This document shows, piece after piece, positions 36,248 to 43,438 of a stretch of 64,000 bases of DNA (positions are counted from its first letter, which is position 1; the number at the start of each line of letters is the position of its first letter). Position numbers and translations under genes: made by a program. Source of the stretch: an uncultured Oscillospiraceae bacterium (GTDB lineage Bacteria; Bacillota; Clostridia; Oscillospirales; Ruminococcaceae); contig CAKSIT010000007.1 of NCBI GenBank assembly GCA_934462925.1, positions 1 through 64,000 of the forward strand, in the 5' to 3' direction. Under the pieces are notes generated by a model that did no database searches, was not told the DNA's origin, and worked only from the letters and a program-made list of their open reading frames with translations.

Positions 36248-36288
36248 GCCCGCCGCGCACGCTCCATTGCGAAGCGTGTGCGGCGGGC
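36248..36288 (-). terminator. Terminator-like hairpin after the small zinc-ribbon gene
   Basis: A 16-bp stem GCCCGCCGCGCACGCT/AGCGTGTGCGGCGGGC (36248-36263 with 36273-36288, one G-U pair) follows the gene ending at 36310. The minus-strand flank (ATAGTTTGTC) is only weakly T-rich, so termination may be incomplete. Confidence 0.55.
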
Positions 36289-36309
36289 GCGCAGGTATTC
36301 GGCTAAAAA

Positions 36310-36804
36310 TTATGCAATTGCGGAGAAGTAAAGCCCCGCGAAAACGCCCGCGACTATCGCCATAAGCGCAACGGCGGCAAGGCAAAGGGCAATGTGCTTA
36401 AAGGTGTAGTACTTCTCCTCGGGAGGCTGGGGCGTAAACAGGTCCATTATCGCCTGCTCGTGGTAAGCTATTTCCTCGGCGCTCATGGGGGCGTCCTGCC
36501 CGTCTGCGGCGGGCTGTTCCGCTTCGAGAACGGGCGCGCTTACGGGGGTGCTTGCGGGCGCGGGCTGTTCAGCTTCAAGGACAGGCGCGCTTACAGGCGT
36601 GCTTGCGGGCGCAGGCTGCTCCGCTTCGAGAACGGGCGCGCTTGCAGGCGTGCTTACGGGCGCGGGCTGTTCAGCTTCAAGGACGGGTGCGCTTACAGGT
36701 GCGCTTGCGGGCGCAGGCTGCCCCGCGTTTGCGACAGCCGCGCCGCAATATGTACAGAACAGGGCGTTATCGCCGAGTAATTTTCCGCATTTAGAGCAAA
36801 ACAT
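36310..36804 (-). CDS. Zinc-ribbon protein with repeat linker and C-terminal membrane helix
   Basis: A 164-residue protein of unknown function. A zinc ribbon opens it (FCSKCGKLLGDNALFCTYCG), then a linker of four 17-residue repeats (consensus PAPASTPVSAPVLEAEQ, residues 31-98), an acidic helix (MSAEEIAYHEQAIMDLF), and a C-terminal membrane helix near residues 138-160. It is a small counterpart of the 999-residue protein next door: same plan, shorter linker. It lies 21 nt after the glycosylase gene with a GAAAGGAAG site, so the two are in one transcript. Confidence 0.75.
   Translation of the reverse strand: MFCSKCGKLLGDNALFCTYCGAAVANAGQPAPASAPVSAPVLEAEQPAPVSTPASAPVLEAEQPAPASTPVSAPVLEAEQPAPASTPVSAPVLEAEQPAADGQDAPMSAEEIAYHEQAIMDLFTPQPPEEKYYTFKHIALCLAAVALMAIVAGVFAGLYFSAIA
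36514..36717 (-). repeat. Four 51-bp repeats in a 102-bp higher-order unit
   Basis: The marker GCTTC recurs at 36521, 36572, 36623 and 36674, a 51-bp period. Copies 1 and 3 share GCTTCGAGAACGGG and copies 2 and 4 share CAGCTTCAAGGAC, so a 102-bp dimer was itself duplicated. The reading frame is kept. Confidence 0.92.
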
Positions 36805-36825
36805 AAATCATTCTTCCTTTCGTAT

Positions 36826-37695
36826 TCAGGCGTTGGTTTCAAGAACCAGCCCGTTGTTGTTTCTCACATAATCAAACAGGTATTGCTGAGCCACTCCCTG
36901 CGCTCCAAGCGCGCATTCGGGCAGACCGTTCGGGTAAAGCTCGCTCATTATGCGCTTTACCCACACGTCGCGCGGGAAAGCGTCAAGCTTGTGGTAGGCG
37001 AACAGCAGCACGCAGTCCGCTACCTTGTCGCCAACGCCCGTTATTGTTTTGAGTACTGCGCGCGCCTCGTCCGTGCTCAGCGAACAGAGCGCCTCGAGGT
37101 CTACCGCACCGCTGTTTACCTTTTCAACCGCGTCGCAGATGTAACGCGCCCTGAACCCTGCCCTGAGCGGCGCGAGGTCCTCGGGCGTTATCCCGCGCAG
37201 CCGCTGCGCGCTCGGGAAGCTGTATTCGCCGTCGTTCGGGCCGCACCCGTCGCACGGGCCGCACCCGTCGCATGAGCCGCACCCGACAGTCGGGTCGCCG
37301 AAGACTTCGCACAGGCGCGTGATTATCCCCGAAATGCGCGGAATATTGTTGTTTTGCGATATGATAAAGCTTATGAGCGTTTCAAACGGTTCTTGCCGCA
37401 GTATCCTTATGCCGGGCGAGCATTCCGCCGCGCGGCGCAGTATGGGGTCAGCCGAGAAGCGCTCTATAAGCGCGCCGTAGTCGGTGTCCATATCGAAGTA
37501 GCGCTCCCATAGCGGCAGGTCTGCGGGGTCTGCGCCGTGCAGCACAATAGCGTCCGCGCGCTGCGAGAGCGTAAGCCGCCTGCCCATTGCAACGCCCGAA
37601 AACGAGCCGTCCGCGTTTTCTTTCCAGCGGAAGCATTGCCCGCACAGAAAGGTCTGCTTAAGGTCGAAATTGTTTTTTTTGAGTTCGTAGTCCAT
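36826..37695 (-). CDS. ogg: 8-oxoguanine DNA glycosylase (OGG1 type)
   Basis: A bifunctional glycosylase/AP lyase that removes 8-oxoguanine from DNA. The 289-residue protein has the OGG N-terminal domain (FDLKQTFLCGQCFRWKENADG), the SFIISQNNNIPRISGIITRLCE helices near residue 113, and an HhH-GPD core: TGVGDKVADCVLLF holds the catalytic lysine (near residue 230) and FPRDVWVKRI holds the catalytic aspartate (near 246). Odd feature: between the IITRLCEVFGDP helix and the YSFPSAQRL segment sits a short insert of three 6-residue units (CGSCDG, CGPCDG, CGPNDG) with five cysteines at every third position, encoded by 18-bp repeats. The ribosome site is weak. Its promoter is at 37729-37757, and it is followed by the small zinc-ribbon gene. 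Confidence 0.9.
   Translation of the reverse strand: MDYELKKNNFDLKQTFLCGQCFRWKENADGSFSGVAMGRRLTLSQRADAIVLHGADPADLPLWERYFDMDTDYGALIERFSADPILRRAAECSPGIRILRQEPFETLISFIISQNNNIPRISGIITRLCEVFGDPTVGCGSCDGCGPCDGCGPNDGEYSFPSAQRLRGITPEDLAPLRAGFRARYICDAVEKVNSGAVDLEALCSLSTDEARAVLKTITGVGDKVADCVLLFAYHKLDAFPRDVWVKRIMSELYPNGLPECALGAQGVAQQYLFDYVRNNNGLVLETNA
37238..37291 (-). repeat. Three 18-bp repeats inside ogg
   Basis: Plus-strand units GGGCCGCACCCGTCGCAC (37238), GGGCCGCACCCGTCGCAT (37256) and GAGCCGCACCCGACAGTC (37274, diverged). They encode a cysteine-rich insert in the glycosylase. Confidence 0.9.
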
Positions 37696-37728
37696 TTTTT
37701 TCTCTAAACCCCTTGATTATTTATCTCA

Positions 37729-37757
37729 ATTATAATACAATATACTTATAAAATCAA
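37729..37757 (-). promoter_or_regulatory. Promoter of ogg and the small zinc-ribbon gene
   Basis: On the minus strand TTGATT (37757-37752), 17 bp, TATAAT (37734-37729). It directs transcription away from the DUF6062 gene. Confidence 0.75.
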
Positions 37758-37838
37758 GTCCGCGCGGCGTTATTTCAATTATTTTTCATCTGCCTTACAC
37801 CTTTTAAGCGCCTGCGCCCTATCGAAAGGAAGCCTGCA

Positions 37839-38543
37839 ATGAGAGAGAGTATTCTTACCATACCCGTAAACGAGGTGTTTGAGCCGCGCGAGGGCTGCCC
37901 TATATGCGCCATGCGCAACACGGTGGAGCAGCACATAAGCGAGTACATAATGGGCGCTGCAATGATGGAACCCGACGTTCGGCAGGAAACAAACGCGCTG
38001 GGCTTCTGCCACACGCATTTCAACAGCCTGCTGCGGCAGAACAACCGCCTGTCGCTGGGGCTTATGCTGAACACCTACCTTGCTACGGTGCGCAGCGAGG
38101 TGTTCGAGAAAAAGAGCCTTTTCTTCACAAAAGAGGCAAAGGTGAAGAAAGCGGGCGGCATAGGCGAAACCTGCTTTGTGTGCAGCAAGGTGAACTGGGG
38201 CATAGACCATATGCTTGAAACGGTATTCACCATGTACAGGCAGGACGGCAAGTTCAGAAGCCTTTACGCTTCGCAGGAATATATATGCGTGCCGCACTAT
38301 AAGCTGCTTATGACGCGCGCGGCGGAGAAAATGCCGAAAAACGAGCGCGCCCCCTTTATGGAGGCTACGGACAGGCTTGTTGAAAACTACATAAAGGCGC
38401 TCAACAGCGACGTGAACGAGTTCTGCAACAGCTTTGACTACCGCAACGCGGGCAAGCTGCACAACGAGGACATGGAACACGTGAGAAGCTCGATAGAGCG
38501 CTCGATAGAATTCCTTACGTCGAGAAAGCCCGACGTAAAATAA
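37839..38543 (+). CDS. DUF6062 family protein
   Basis: A 234-residue cytoplasmic protein with the pattern of the uncharacterized DUF6062 family found in Firmicutes. It has two Cys pairs: REGCPICAMRN at residues 18-28, then GFCHTHFN near 57 and CFVCSKVNWGIDHML near 112, with CVPHYKLL near 150, suggesting metal binding by cysteines and histidines. Most of the rest is helical. It starts the plus-strand run DUF6062-tsaD-aroK-like-CPBP. An AAAGGAAG site precedes the ATG. No function is known. Confidence 0.8.
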   Translation: MRESILTIPVNEVFEPREGCPICAMRNTVEQHISEYIMGAAMMEPDVRQETNALGFCHTHFNSLLRQNNRLSLGLMLNTYLATVRSEVFEKKSLFFTKEAKVKKAGGIGETCFVCSKVNWGIDHMLETVFTMYRQDGKFRSLYASQEYICVPHYKLLMTRAAEKMPKNERAPFMEATDRLVENYIKALNSDVNEFCNSFDYRNAGKLHNEDMEHVRSSIERSIEFLTSRKPDVK

Positions 38544-38568
38544 ACAAACGGAACAGAAGGAAGAACGA

Positions 38569-39582
38569 ATGGATATTTTGGCGATAGAAAGCTCCTGCGA
38601 CGAAACGGCAGCCGCGGTTATACGCGACGGGCGCGAGATAGTGTCCTCGGTAGTGGCAACGCAGATAGAGGAGCATAAGCTTTACGGCGGCGTAGTCCCC
38701 GAGATAGCGAGCCGCAGGCATTGCGAAAGCATTGTGGGGGTCGTTGGCGAGGCGCTCTCCCGCGCGGGAAAAACGGCGCAGGAGATAGACGCGGTAGCCG
38801 TGACCTACGCCCCAGGGCTTATAGGGGCGCTGCTTGTGGGCGTAAACTTTGCAAAGGGGCTTGCGTTTTCGCTTGGAAAGCCGCTTGTTCCCGTACATCA
38901 CATACGCGGGCATATCGCGGCGAATTACCTCTCCCACCCCGAGCTTGAGCCGCCGTATATGTGCCTTGTGGCTTCGGGAAGCCACAGCCATATCGTCCGC
39001 GTGAAAAGCTACACCGAGTTTGAAACCATAGGCAGAACGGTAGACGACGCGGCGGGAGAAGCGTTCGATAAGGCGGCGCGCGCAATGGGCTACCCCTACC
39101 CCGGCGGCGTACACATAGACCGCGCCGCGAAAACAGGCGACAGAAAGAAATACCCGCTGCCGCACCCCAAAACCGCAAACCCGTACGATTTCAGCTTTTC
39201 GGGGCTTAAAACGGCGGTGGTGAACCTTGTACACAACACGCAGCAGCGCGGCGAGGAGCTTGATATACCGAGCCTTGCGGCGAGCTTTCAGTACACGGTG
39301 TGCGACATACTCACATCAAAGCTGCTTAACGCCGCAAAGGCTGAGGGCTGCACGCGCCTTGCGCTTGCGGGCGGCGTTGCGGCGAACTCGGGTCTGCGCG
39401 AAATGCTTAAGCGCCGCGCGGGCAGCTGCGGCATGGAGCTGTTTATCCCCGAGCTTTCGCTTTGCGGCGATAATGCCGCGATGATAGGCTGTCAGGGGTA
39501 TTACGAGTATCTCGCGGGGGCGCGCGCGGGCGCGGACTTAAACGCAGTCGCTACGATGAATCTTGATAAGGCGGTGTGGTGA
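38569..39582 (+). CDS. tsaD: tRNA N6-threonylcarbamoyladenosine transferase subunit TsaD
   Basis: TsaD, with TsaB and TsaE, transfers threonylcarbamoyl to A37 of tRNAs that read ANN codons. The 337-residue ASKHA-fold protein shows ILAIESSCDETAAAVI at the start, the metal-binding PLVPVHHIRGHIAANYL near residue 108, VDDAAGEAFDKAARAMG near 160, FSFSGLKTAVVNLVH near 208, and LALAGGVAANSGLRE near 265. It lies 25 nt after the DUF6062 gene, and its stop overlaps the next start (TGATG). Confidence 0.96.
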   Translation: MDILAIESSCDETAAAVIRDGREIVSSVVATQIEEHKLYGGVVPEIASRRHCESIVGVVGEALSRAGKTAQEIDAVAVTYAPGLIGALLVGVNFAKGLAFSLGKPLVPVHHIRGHIAANYLSHPELEPPYMCLVASGSHSHIVRVKSYTEFETIGRTVDDAAGEAFDKAARAMGYPYPGGVHIDRAAKTGDRKKYPLPHPKTANPYDFSFSGLKTAVVNLVHNTQQRGEELDIPSLAASFQYTVCDILTSKLLNAAKAEGCTRLALAGGVAANSGLREMLKRRAGSCGMELFIPELSLCGDNAAMIGCQGYYEYLAGARAGADLNAVATMNLDKAVW

Positions 39583-40088
39583 TGAAAAACGTAGTTCTTG
39601 TAGGAATGCCCGCGTGCGGCAAAAGCACTATAGGCGTGCTGCTTGCAAAGGCGCTCGGCTTTACGTTTATCGACACCGACCTTGTTATCCAGCAGGAAAC
39701 GGGGCTGCTTTTGCAGCAGATAATAGACGCGCAGGGGCTAGACGCGTTCTGCATAGCCGAGGAGCGCGCCATATGCAGCGTAAACGCGCAGCGCTGCGTT
39801 ATAGCGACGGGCGGCAGCGCGGTTTACAGCCGCACGGCAATGCTTCATCTTAAAGAGAGCGGCACGGTGTACTACCTCTCGCTGCCAACCGACGAGGTAA
39901 AGCGCCGCCTTTACAACATAAAAAGCCGCGGTATAGCCATGCGCCCCACGGACACCATAGAGGACGTTTTCGCCCGCCGCAGGGCGCTTTACGAGGAGTA
40001 CGCGGATATAACCGTAGAGTGCCTTGGCAAGACCATCGAGCAGACCGTGAGCGAGATAGCGGACTATCACAGGGCGCTCGGGGAGTAA
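39582..40088 (+). CDS. Shikimate-kinase-like P-loop kinase
   Basis: A 168-residue small kinase of the AroK fold. The P-loop GMPACGKSTIG (residues 7-17), the DTD acid pair (FIDTDLVIQ, near 33) and the ATGGSAVYS segment (near 76) place it in the shikimate kinase family. However, the arginine that binds the shikimate carboxylate in AroK (in the GFR-x2-E motif) is replaced: the aligned segment reads AFCIAEERA, so Cys stands in that place. The GGG motif is also GGS. It may act on another substrate, or be a lineage-specific shikimate kinase. The ATG at 39582 overlaps the tsaD stop. Other shikimate pathway genes are not nearby. Confidence 0.75.
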   Translation: MKNVVLVGMPACGKSTIGVLLAKALGFTFIDTDLVIQQETGLLLQQIIDAQGLDAFCIAEERAICSVNAQRCVIATGGSAVYSRTAMLHLKESGTVYYLSLPTDEVKRRLYNIKSRGIAMRPTDTIEDVFARRRALYEEYADITVECLGKTIEQTVSEIADYHRALGE

Positions 40089-40097
40089 GGAGAGATT

Positions 40098-41255
40098 ATG
40101 TCAGAAGAAATAAAGCACGCGCAGGGTGAGCAGGTTGCGGCGGAAGCTCCGCCCGCAGCAGACGCTCTGCCCGCAGCAGACGCTCTGCTCGCAGCAGACG
40201 CTCTGTTCGCAGCAGACGAGCCGTCGAAGATACCCGCGTTCAAGAACGTTTGTATGCGCCTTGGGCTTATGATGGTGATAGTGTTCGTTTCAAGGGGAGT
40301 ATGCACGGTGCTTATGAGCCTGCTTGCGCCCGGCATGGAGGAACTTGGCGCAACGAGAGCGTATATCATACAGTCGGCGATGTCGCTTGTGTTCCTTTAT
40401 CTTATACCCATGTCGTTTGCGGTGTGGATAATGAAAGAGCCAACGCGCGAAACGTGCGGGCGCATTTACTCGAAGCCGCAGTATTTCGGGCGGGCGCTGG
40501 GAATGTTCCCCGCGTTTTACGGGCTTGCGATATGCGTGAATTTTATAGTGCTGTTTATAAGCCGCTTTATATCCGACCCCGACCTAAACCGCTCGTTCAA
40601 CACGGTAAACGATTTGCAGGCGGACAATCTCGCCTGCGCGCTGATACTTTTCGTGCAGCTTGTGGTAATAGCGCCGCTGTTTGAGGAGTTCTGGTTCAGG
40701 GGCATAGTTATGGAGAGCCTGCGGCCGTACGGCAACGGCTTTGCGATATTCGTGTCGGCGCTGCTGTTCGGGCTTACGCACGCTAATTTTCAGCAGTTCT
40801 TCTACGCGTTCGTTATCGGCGTGTGCCTCGGCTACATTGCGGTTTCAACAAAGAGTATAATTACAACCACCGTTATGCACGCGATGTTCAACGGCATTTC
40901 GGGGCTGCTGCTTTTGTTTATGAGCGTGCCTGCCGTGGGCGACTACCTGCTTGAATTGCAGCGCGGCGGCTACACCGAGGGCGTTACGCCCGATATGCCG
41001 CCCGTTGTGGTGGTGTACCTCGTTTACCTTGCGGCGGTGGTGCTGCTTATGCTTGTGGGGCTTATCATGGCGGCGTTCAAGCTTGCGAAGATAAAAAAGT
41101 ACCGCGTGCCGAAAATGTGGACGGAGCTTACCGCGGCGCAGCGTTGGGGCGTGTTCCTTTCGCGCGCGACGGTTATTATAATGCTTGTTCTTGCGGCGGA
41201 TACGCTTACATTCAGGCTTATACCAAAGTTTTTTTACGGGCTTTTCGCAAAATAG
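40098..41255 (+). CDS. CPBP-family intramembrane metalloprotease
   Basis: A 385-residue membrane protein of the CPBP (Abi, Rce1-like) family. After an Ala-rich N-terminal tail it has about eight hydrophobic segments. The family motifs are complete: EEFWFRG (EExxxR, near residue 197), FGLTHANFQQFFYA (near 225) and HAMFNGISG (near 262), forming the metal site. Members cleave prenylated or small peptides or process bacteriocin-related proteins; the target here is unknown. The tail carries four 6-residue repeats (PAADAL variants). It starts 9 nt after the kinase gene with a GGAGAG site and is probably the last major gene of that operon. Confidence 0.88.
   Translation: MSEEIKHAQGEQVAAEAPPAADALPAADALLAADALFAADEPSKIPAFKNVCMRLGLMMVIVFVSRGVCTVLMSLLAPGMEELGATRAYIIQSAMSLVFLYLIPMSFAVWIMKEPTRETCGRIYSKPQYFGRALGMFPAFYGLAICVNFIVLFISRFISDPDLNRSFNTVNDLQADNLACALILFVQLVVIAPLFEEFWFRGIVMESLRPYGNGFAIFVSALLFGLTHANFQQFFYAFVIGVCLGYIAVSTKSIITTTVMHAMFNGISGLLLLFMSVPAVGDYLLELQRGGYTEGVTPDMPPVVVVYLVYLAAVVLLMLVGLIMAAFKLAKIKKYRVPKMWTELTAAQRWGVFLSRATVIIMLVLAADTLTFRLIPKFFYGLFAK
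40155..40223 (+). repeat. Four 18-bp repeats in the CPBP protease N-terminus
   Basis: GCAGCAGACGCTCTG recurs at 40155, 40173 and 40191, with a fourth truncated copy at 40209. The unit encodes AADAL plus one variable residue. Confidence 0.92.
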
Positions 41256-41404
41256 TACGCGTTCTGCGGCGATTTGTGGCGAAAATTGCGGCAAAATTAT
41301 CCTCTCTTAACGCGTACTTTACACGCATGGTATTCTACAGGTGGTATACTCTTAACATAGGGACGCAATCTATGCTCCCTAATGTTGTGAAATGAGGATA
41401 TGTT

Positions 41405-41608
41405 ATGTGGGAGATTATCGTGCAGGAACGGGTTACAGACGAGCGGCAGCGCTACACGGCGTACGGCGTGCGGCGCGGAGGGTGCGAGATTGCCGACATC
41501 TGTGCGGACAAAAGCGGCATTGAGGAGCTTGTGGGGCTCATGAACAGGTACGACGCCTCGGAAATCAATGCCGCGGACATTGTGGAGGATTTTATTGCGG
41601 CAAGATAA
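41405..41608 (+). CDS. Small DUF6514-like protein
   Basis: A 67-residue acidic protein. The pattern MWEIIVQERV, then YTAYGVRR, CEIADICADKSGIEELVGLMN and ADIVEDFIA resembles the short uncharacterized DUF6514 proteins of Clostridia, though I cannot confirm the family. A predicted extended -10 (TGG-TATACT at 41342-41350) lies about 50 nt upstream, without a good -35. A small hairpin (AGGGA...TCCCT, 41361-41382) is in its leader, and GAGGATATGTT before the ATG offers a fair ribosome site. The palindrome cluster starts one base after its stop. Confidence 0.6.
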   Translation: MWEIIVQERVTDERQRYTAYGVRRGGCEIADICADKSGIEELVGLMNRYDASEINAADIVEDFIAAR

Positions 41609-41890
41609 TCGAACCCCGCCGATTCGCTTAGCGAAAAGGCGGGGTTTCAGTCTGTCGAAAAAGTCATTTTTGCCTGCGTATGCGGGCTTTGAAATAACTT
41701 TTTTGCCTCGGGCTTCCCGAGGCAAAAAACACTTCTATCCGCACAAGTGTGCGGATGTTTCGGCGGAAAACCCCCGTATGGGGGTTTTTCGACGGTCTCG
41801 AACCCCGCCGATTCGCTTAGCGAAAAGGCGGGGTTTTCGTTAAAGTATTTACCGAAGCAAAAAGCAGGAGCATTAACGCCCCTGCTTTTT
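41609..41890. repeat. Palindrome cluster bounded by a 39-bp direct repeat
   Basis: A 39-bp sequence is present twice, identical, at 41609-41647 and 41798-41836; each copy is itself a cruciform (AACCCCGCC/GGCGGGGTT around TTCGC/GCGAA). Between them lie four more hairpins: 41672-41685; a perfect 14-bp stem 41699-41712/41716-41729; ATCCGCAC/GTGCGGAT (41737-41756); and AAAACCCCC/GGGGGTTTT (41767-41788). GTCGAAAAA (41654) pairs with TTTTTCGAC (41785), enclosing all four. The DNA separates two convergent genes and has no credible ORF. Confidence 0.85.
41859..41890. terminator. Bidirectional terminator
   Basis: AAAAAGCAGG (41859-41868) pairs with CCTGCTTTTT (41881-41890), giving T-runs in both directions. 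It ends the minus-strand TM2 gene and the plus-strand transcript. Confidence 0.85.
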
Positions 41891-41897
41891 GTTTGTA

Positions 41898-42551
41898 TCA
41901 TACGTAATACGGGTTAGGCTTAAAGAGAATGCACAGCAAATCCACAAGCCAGCCTATACTGAACAGCCCGCCCGTTAACGCCCATATTATTCCCGTGCCT
42001 ATCTTGCCCTCGTAAAAGCGGTGAATGCCGAGATACCCGAAAAGCAGGCACAGAAAGAACGCCGCCCACTTGTTTTTCGGCTTGCCGAGCGGCACGTATG
42101 CCGCAGCGGAAACGTTTGTGTTTACGTTGTTGTTGGAGTTGTTGATTATAACGGGCTGCTGTGCCGCCTGCCGCAGCTCCTCCACCTGCCTGCCGCAATG
42201 CACGCATATAACGGCGTCCATGGGTATGCGGTTTCCGCAGAATTTGCAGAACTTCATGTCGGCGGCGGGCTGAAAGGGCGCGTTCATGGCGGGCTGCTGC
42301 GCGCCGTATTGCTGCGGGTAAACGTCCGCCTGCGCGCGCGGCTGCGGCTGCGGTACGTTATACTGCGGGAATGTCTGAAAGCCGCCCTGCGGAACGCTTT
42401 GATACTGCGCGCTCTGCTGATAAGGAGCGTCCTGCTGATATTGGGCGGACTGCTGATAACCCTGCTGTGCGGGCGCGCCTGCGGGGTATATTTCGTTTAC
42501 GGCGGGGTCTGTTTTTTTAAGGCTTACCTTGTGTGAATAGTTTTCTTCCAT
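41898..42551 (-). CDS. TM2-domain protein with zinc ribbon
   Basis: A 217-residue membrane protein. Residues 25-95 are a disordered Gln/Tyr/Pro-rich region, followed by a zinc ribbon ([19 protein letters not shown], near residues 102-120), an Asn-rich stretch, and a C-terminal TM2 domain ([23 protein letters not shown], then [21 protein letters not shown]), two helices with the conserved GxxGxHRFY-like turn. TM2 proteins are widespread and poorly understood. It lies 54 nt downstream of the prepilin gene and may share its transcript; the AAGAGG site is weak. Confidence 0.85.
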   Translation of the reverse strand: MEENYSHKVSLKKTDPAVNEIYPAGAPAQQGYQQSAQYQQDAPYQQSAQYQSVPQGGFQTFPQYNVPQPQPRAQADVYPQQYGAQQPAMNAPFQPAADMKFCKFCGNRIPMDAVICVHCGRQVEELRQAAQQPVIINNSNNNVNTNVSAAAYVPLGKPKNKWAAFFLCLLFGYLGIHRFYEGKIGTGIIWALTGGLFSIGWLVDLLCILFKPNPYYV

Positions 42552-42605
42552 GCTGCGATACCTCTTAGTGATTTGTGGTTAGTATTATGTAAATATTATA
42601 TAGTT

Positions 42606-43259
42606 TTATGCAAGCGCGACCGCGGGGGCTGTGCCTACAATAATACCTGTTGACGTAACGCCCTGCGTGTTGTTGTTCCACGAAAAGTTTTCGGGGAACG
42701 CCCCGCCCGAAAGCGCGGGGTAATCCGTACCCGCAGAGAGCTGCGTGCCGCCCGCGTCCTTGCTGAAAGCGGCTGCGGCGCATTCTCCGTTAAGAAACGA
42801 CACCATAACCGAAGCCGACTTAAGCTGCGGGTAATTTGCGGACAGCCTTGCGCAAAGCAGCGCCTCCCCGCTTGTAAGCGAGGTTCGCGGCGTATCCGAG
42901 TCGATACCGTTTGCGGCGCTGCCCCACGAGATAGACGGGTGCGACGAAAACGAGGCGGAGGCCGCCGTGCAGCTCCACTTGCCGTTCCGGTCCACTGCAA
43001 GTAAAAGCGCGCAGGTGTTTGCGCTGCTTTTCATCATGCCCCAGCCGTCCGAGTCGGCGTTGGTGAGAAATACGGAAACGTCCTTTTTTATGCTTGCAGC
43101 CGTTGAGTTCGCGGAAGCTACGCGCGAGGACGTTGCAACGTTAAGAAACGTAGGTACGAGAATCGCTGCGAGAATGGCAATTATCGCTATAACAATTATA
43201 AGCTCCACCAGCGTGAAGCCGCGCCTTTTTATAAGGCGCTCGGGACGGAATGCCCTCAT
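42606..43259 (-). CDS. Type IV prepilin-like protein
   Basis: A pseudopilin or major pilin-like protein. The class III signal is textbook: a basic leader ending KRRG, then FTLVELIIVIAIIAILAAILVPTF, with F at +1 and E at +5 of the mature protein, so prepilin peptidase should cut after the Gly. The rest is a small Ser/Ala-rich globular domain with two cysteines close to each other in the middle. I chose the ATG at 43259 (217 residues, 14-residue leader, preceded by GGGGG): the promoter at 43320-43348 would start transcription only a few bases ahead of the alternative ATG at 43310. No pilus assembly genes (pilB, pilC, pilD) are nearby. Confidence 0.82.
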   Translation of the reverse strand: MRAFRPERLIKRRGFTLVELIIVIAIIAILAAILVPTFLNVATSSRVASANSTAASIKKDVSVFLTNADSDGWGMMKSSANTCALLLAVDRNGKWSCTAASASFSSHPSISWGSAANGIDSDTPRTSLTSGEALLCARLSANYPQLKSASVMVSFLNGECAAAAFSKDAGGTQLSAGTDYPALSGGAFPENFSWNNNTQGVTSTGIIVGTAPAVALA

Positions 43260-43319
43260 TGCGTTTACCCCCATAACATTTATTACGCATATGTCCGATT
43301 TGCGCGCCATACTACATTT

Positions 43320-43348
43320 ATTTTAGCACTTTTTATTCAATAATGCAA
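43320..43348 (-). promoter_or_regulatory. Promoter of the prepilin gene
   Basis: Minus strand: TTGCAT (43348-43343), 17 bp, TAAAAT (43325-43320) with an extended -10 TGC. The predicted start near 43313 argues against the ATG at 43310. Confidence 0.7.
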
Positions 43349-43398
43349 GCGTTTTTAATAAAAAAATACTTTAATTAAGCAAAAAATTTGTAAAAACT

Positions 43399-43427
43399 CC
43401 CCGCGCACGGACGAGCCGCACGCGGGG
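43399..43427 (-). terminator. Terminator of the glgP-GH27-GH26 operon
   Basis: CCCCGCGTGCGG/CCGTGCGCGGGG on the minus strand (43427-43416 with 43410-43399, two G-U pairs) around CTCGT is followed by AGTTTTTAC. Confidence 0.85.
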
Positions 43428-43438
43428 ATAAGGGCGTA

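Noticed and set aside
41568..41901. Short ORFs (about 85-90 codons) on both strands over the palindrome cluster
   Set aside because: They consist of translated hairpin repeats and have no ribosome site; the region is better described as an intergenic element.
43260..43310. Upstream ATG of the prepilin at 43310
   Set aside because: The promoter at 43320-43348 would place the transcript start only a few bases before it, leaving no ribosome site.
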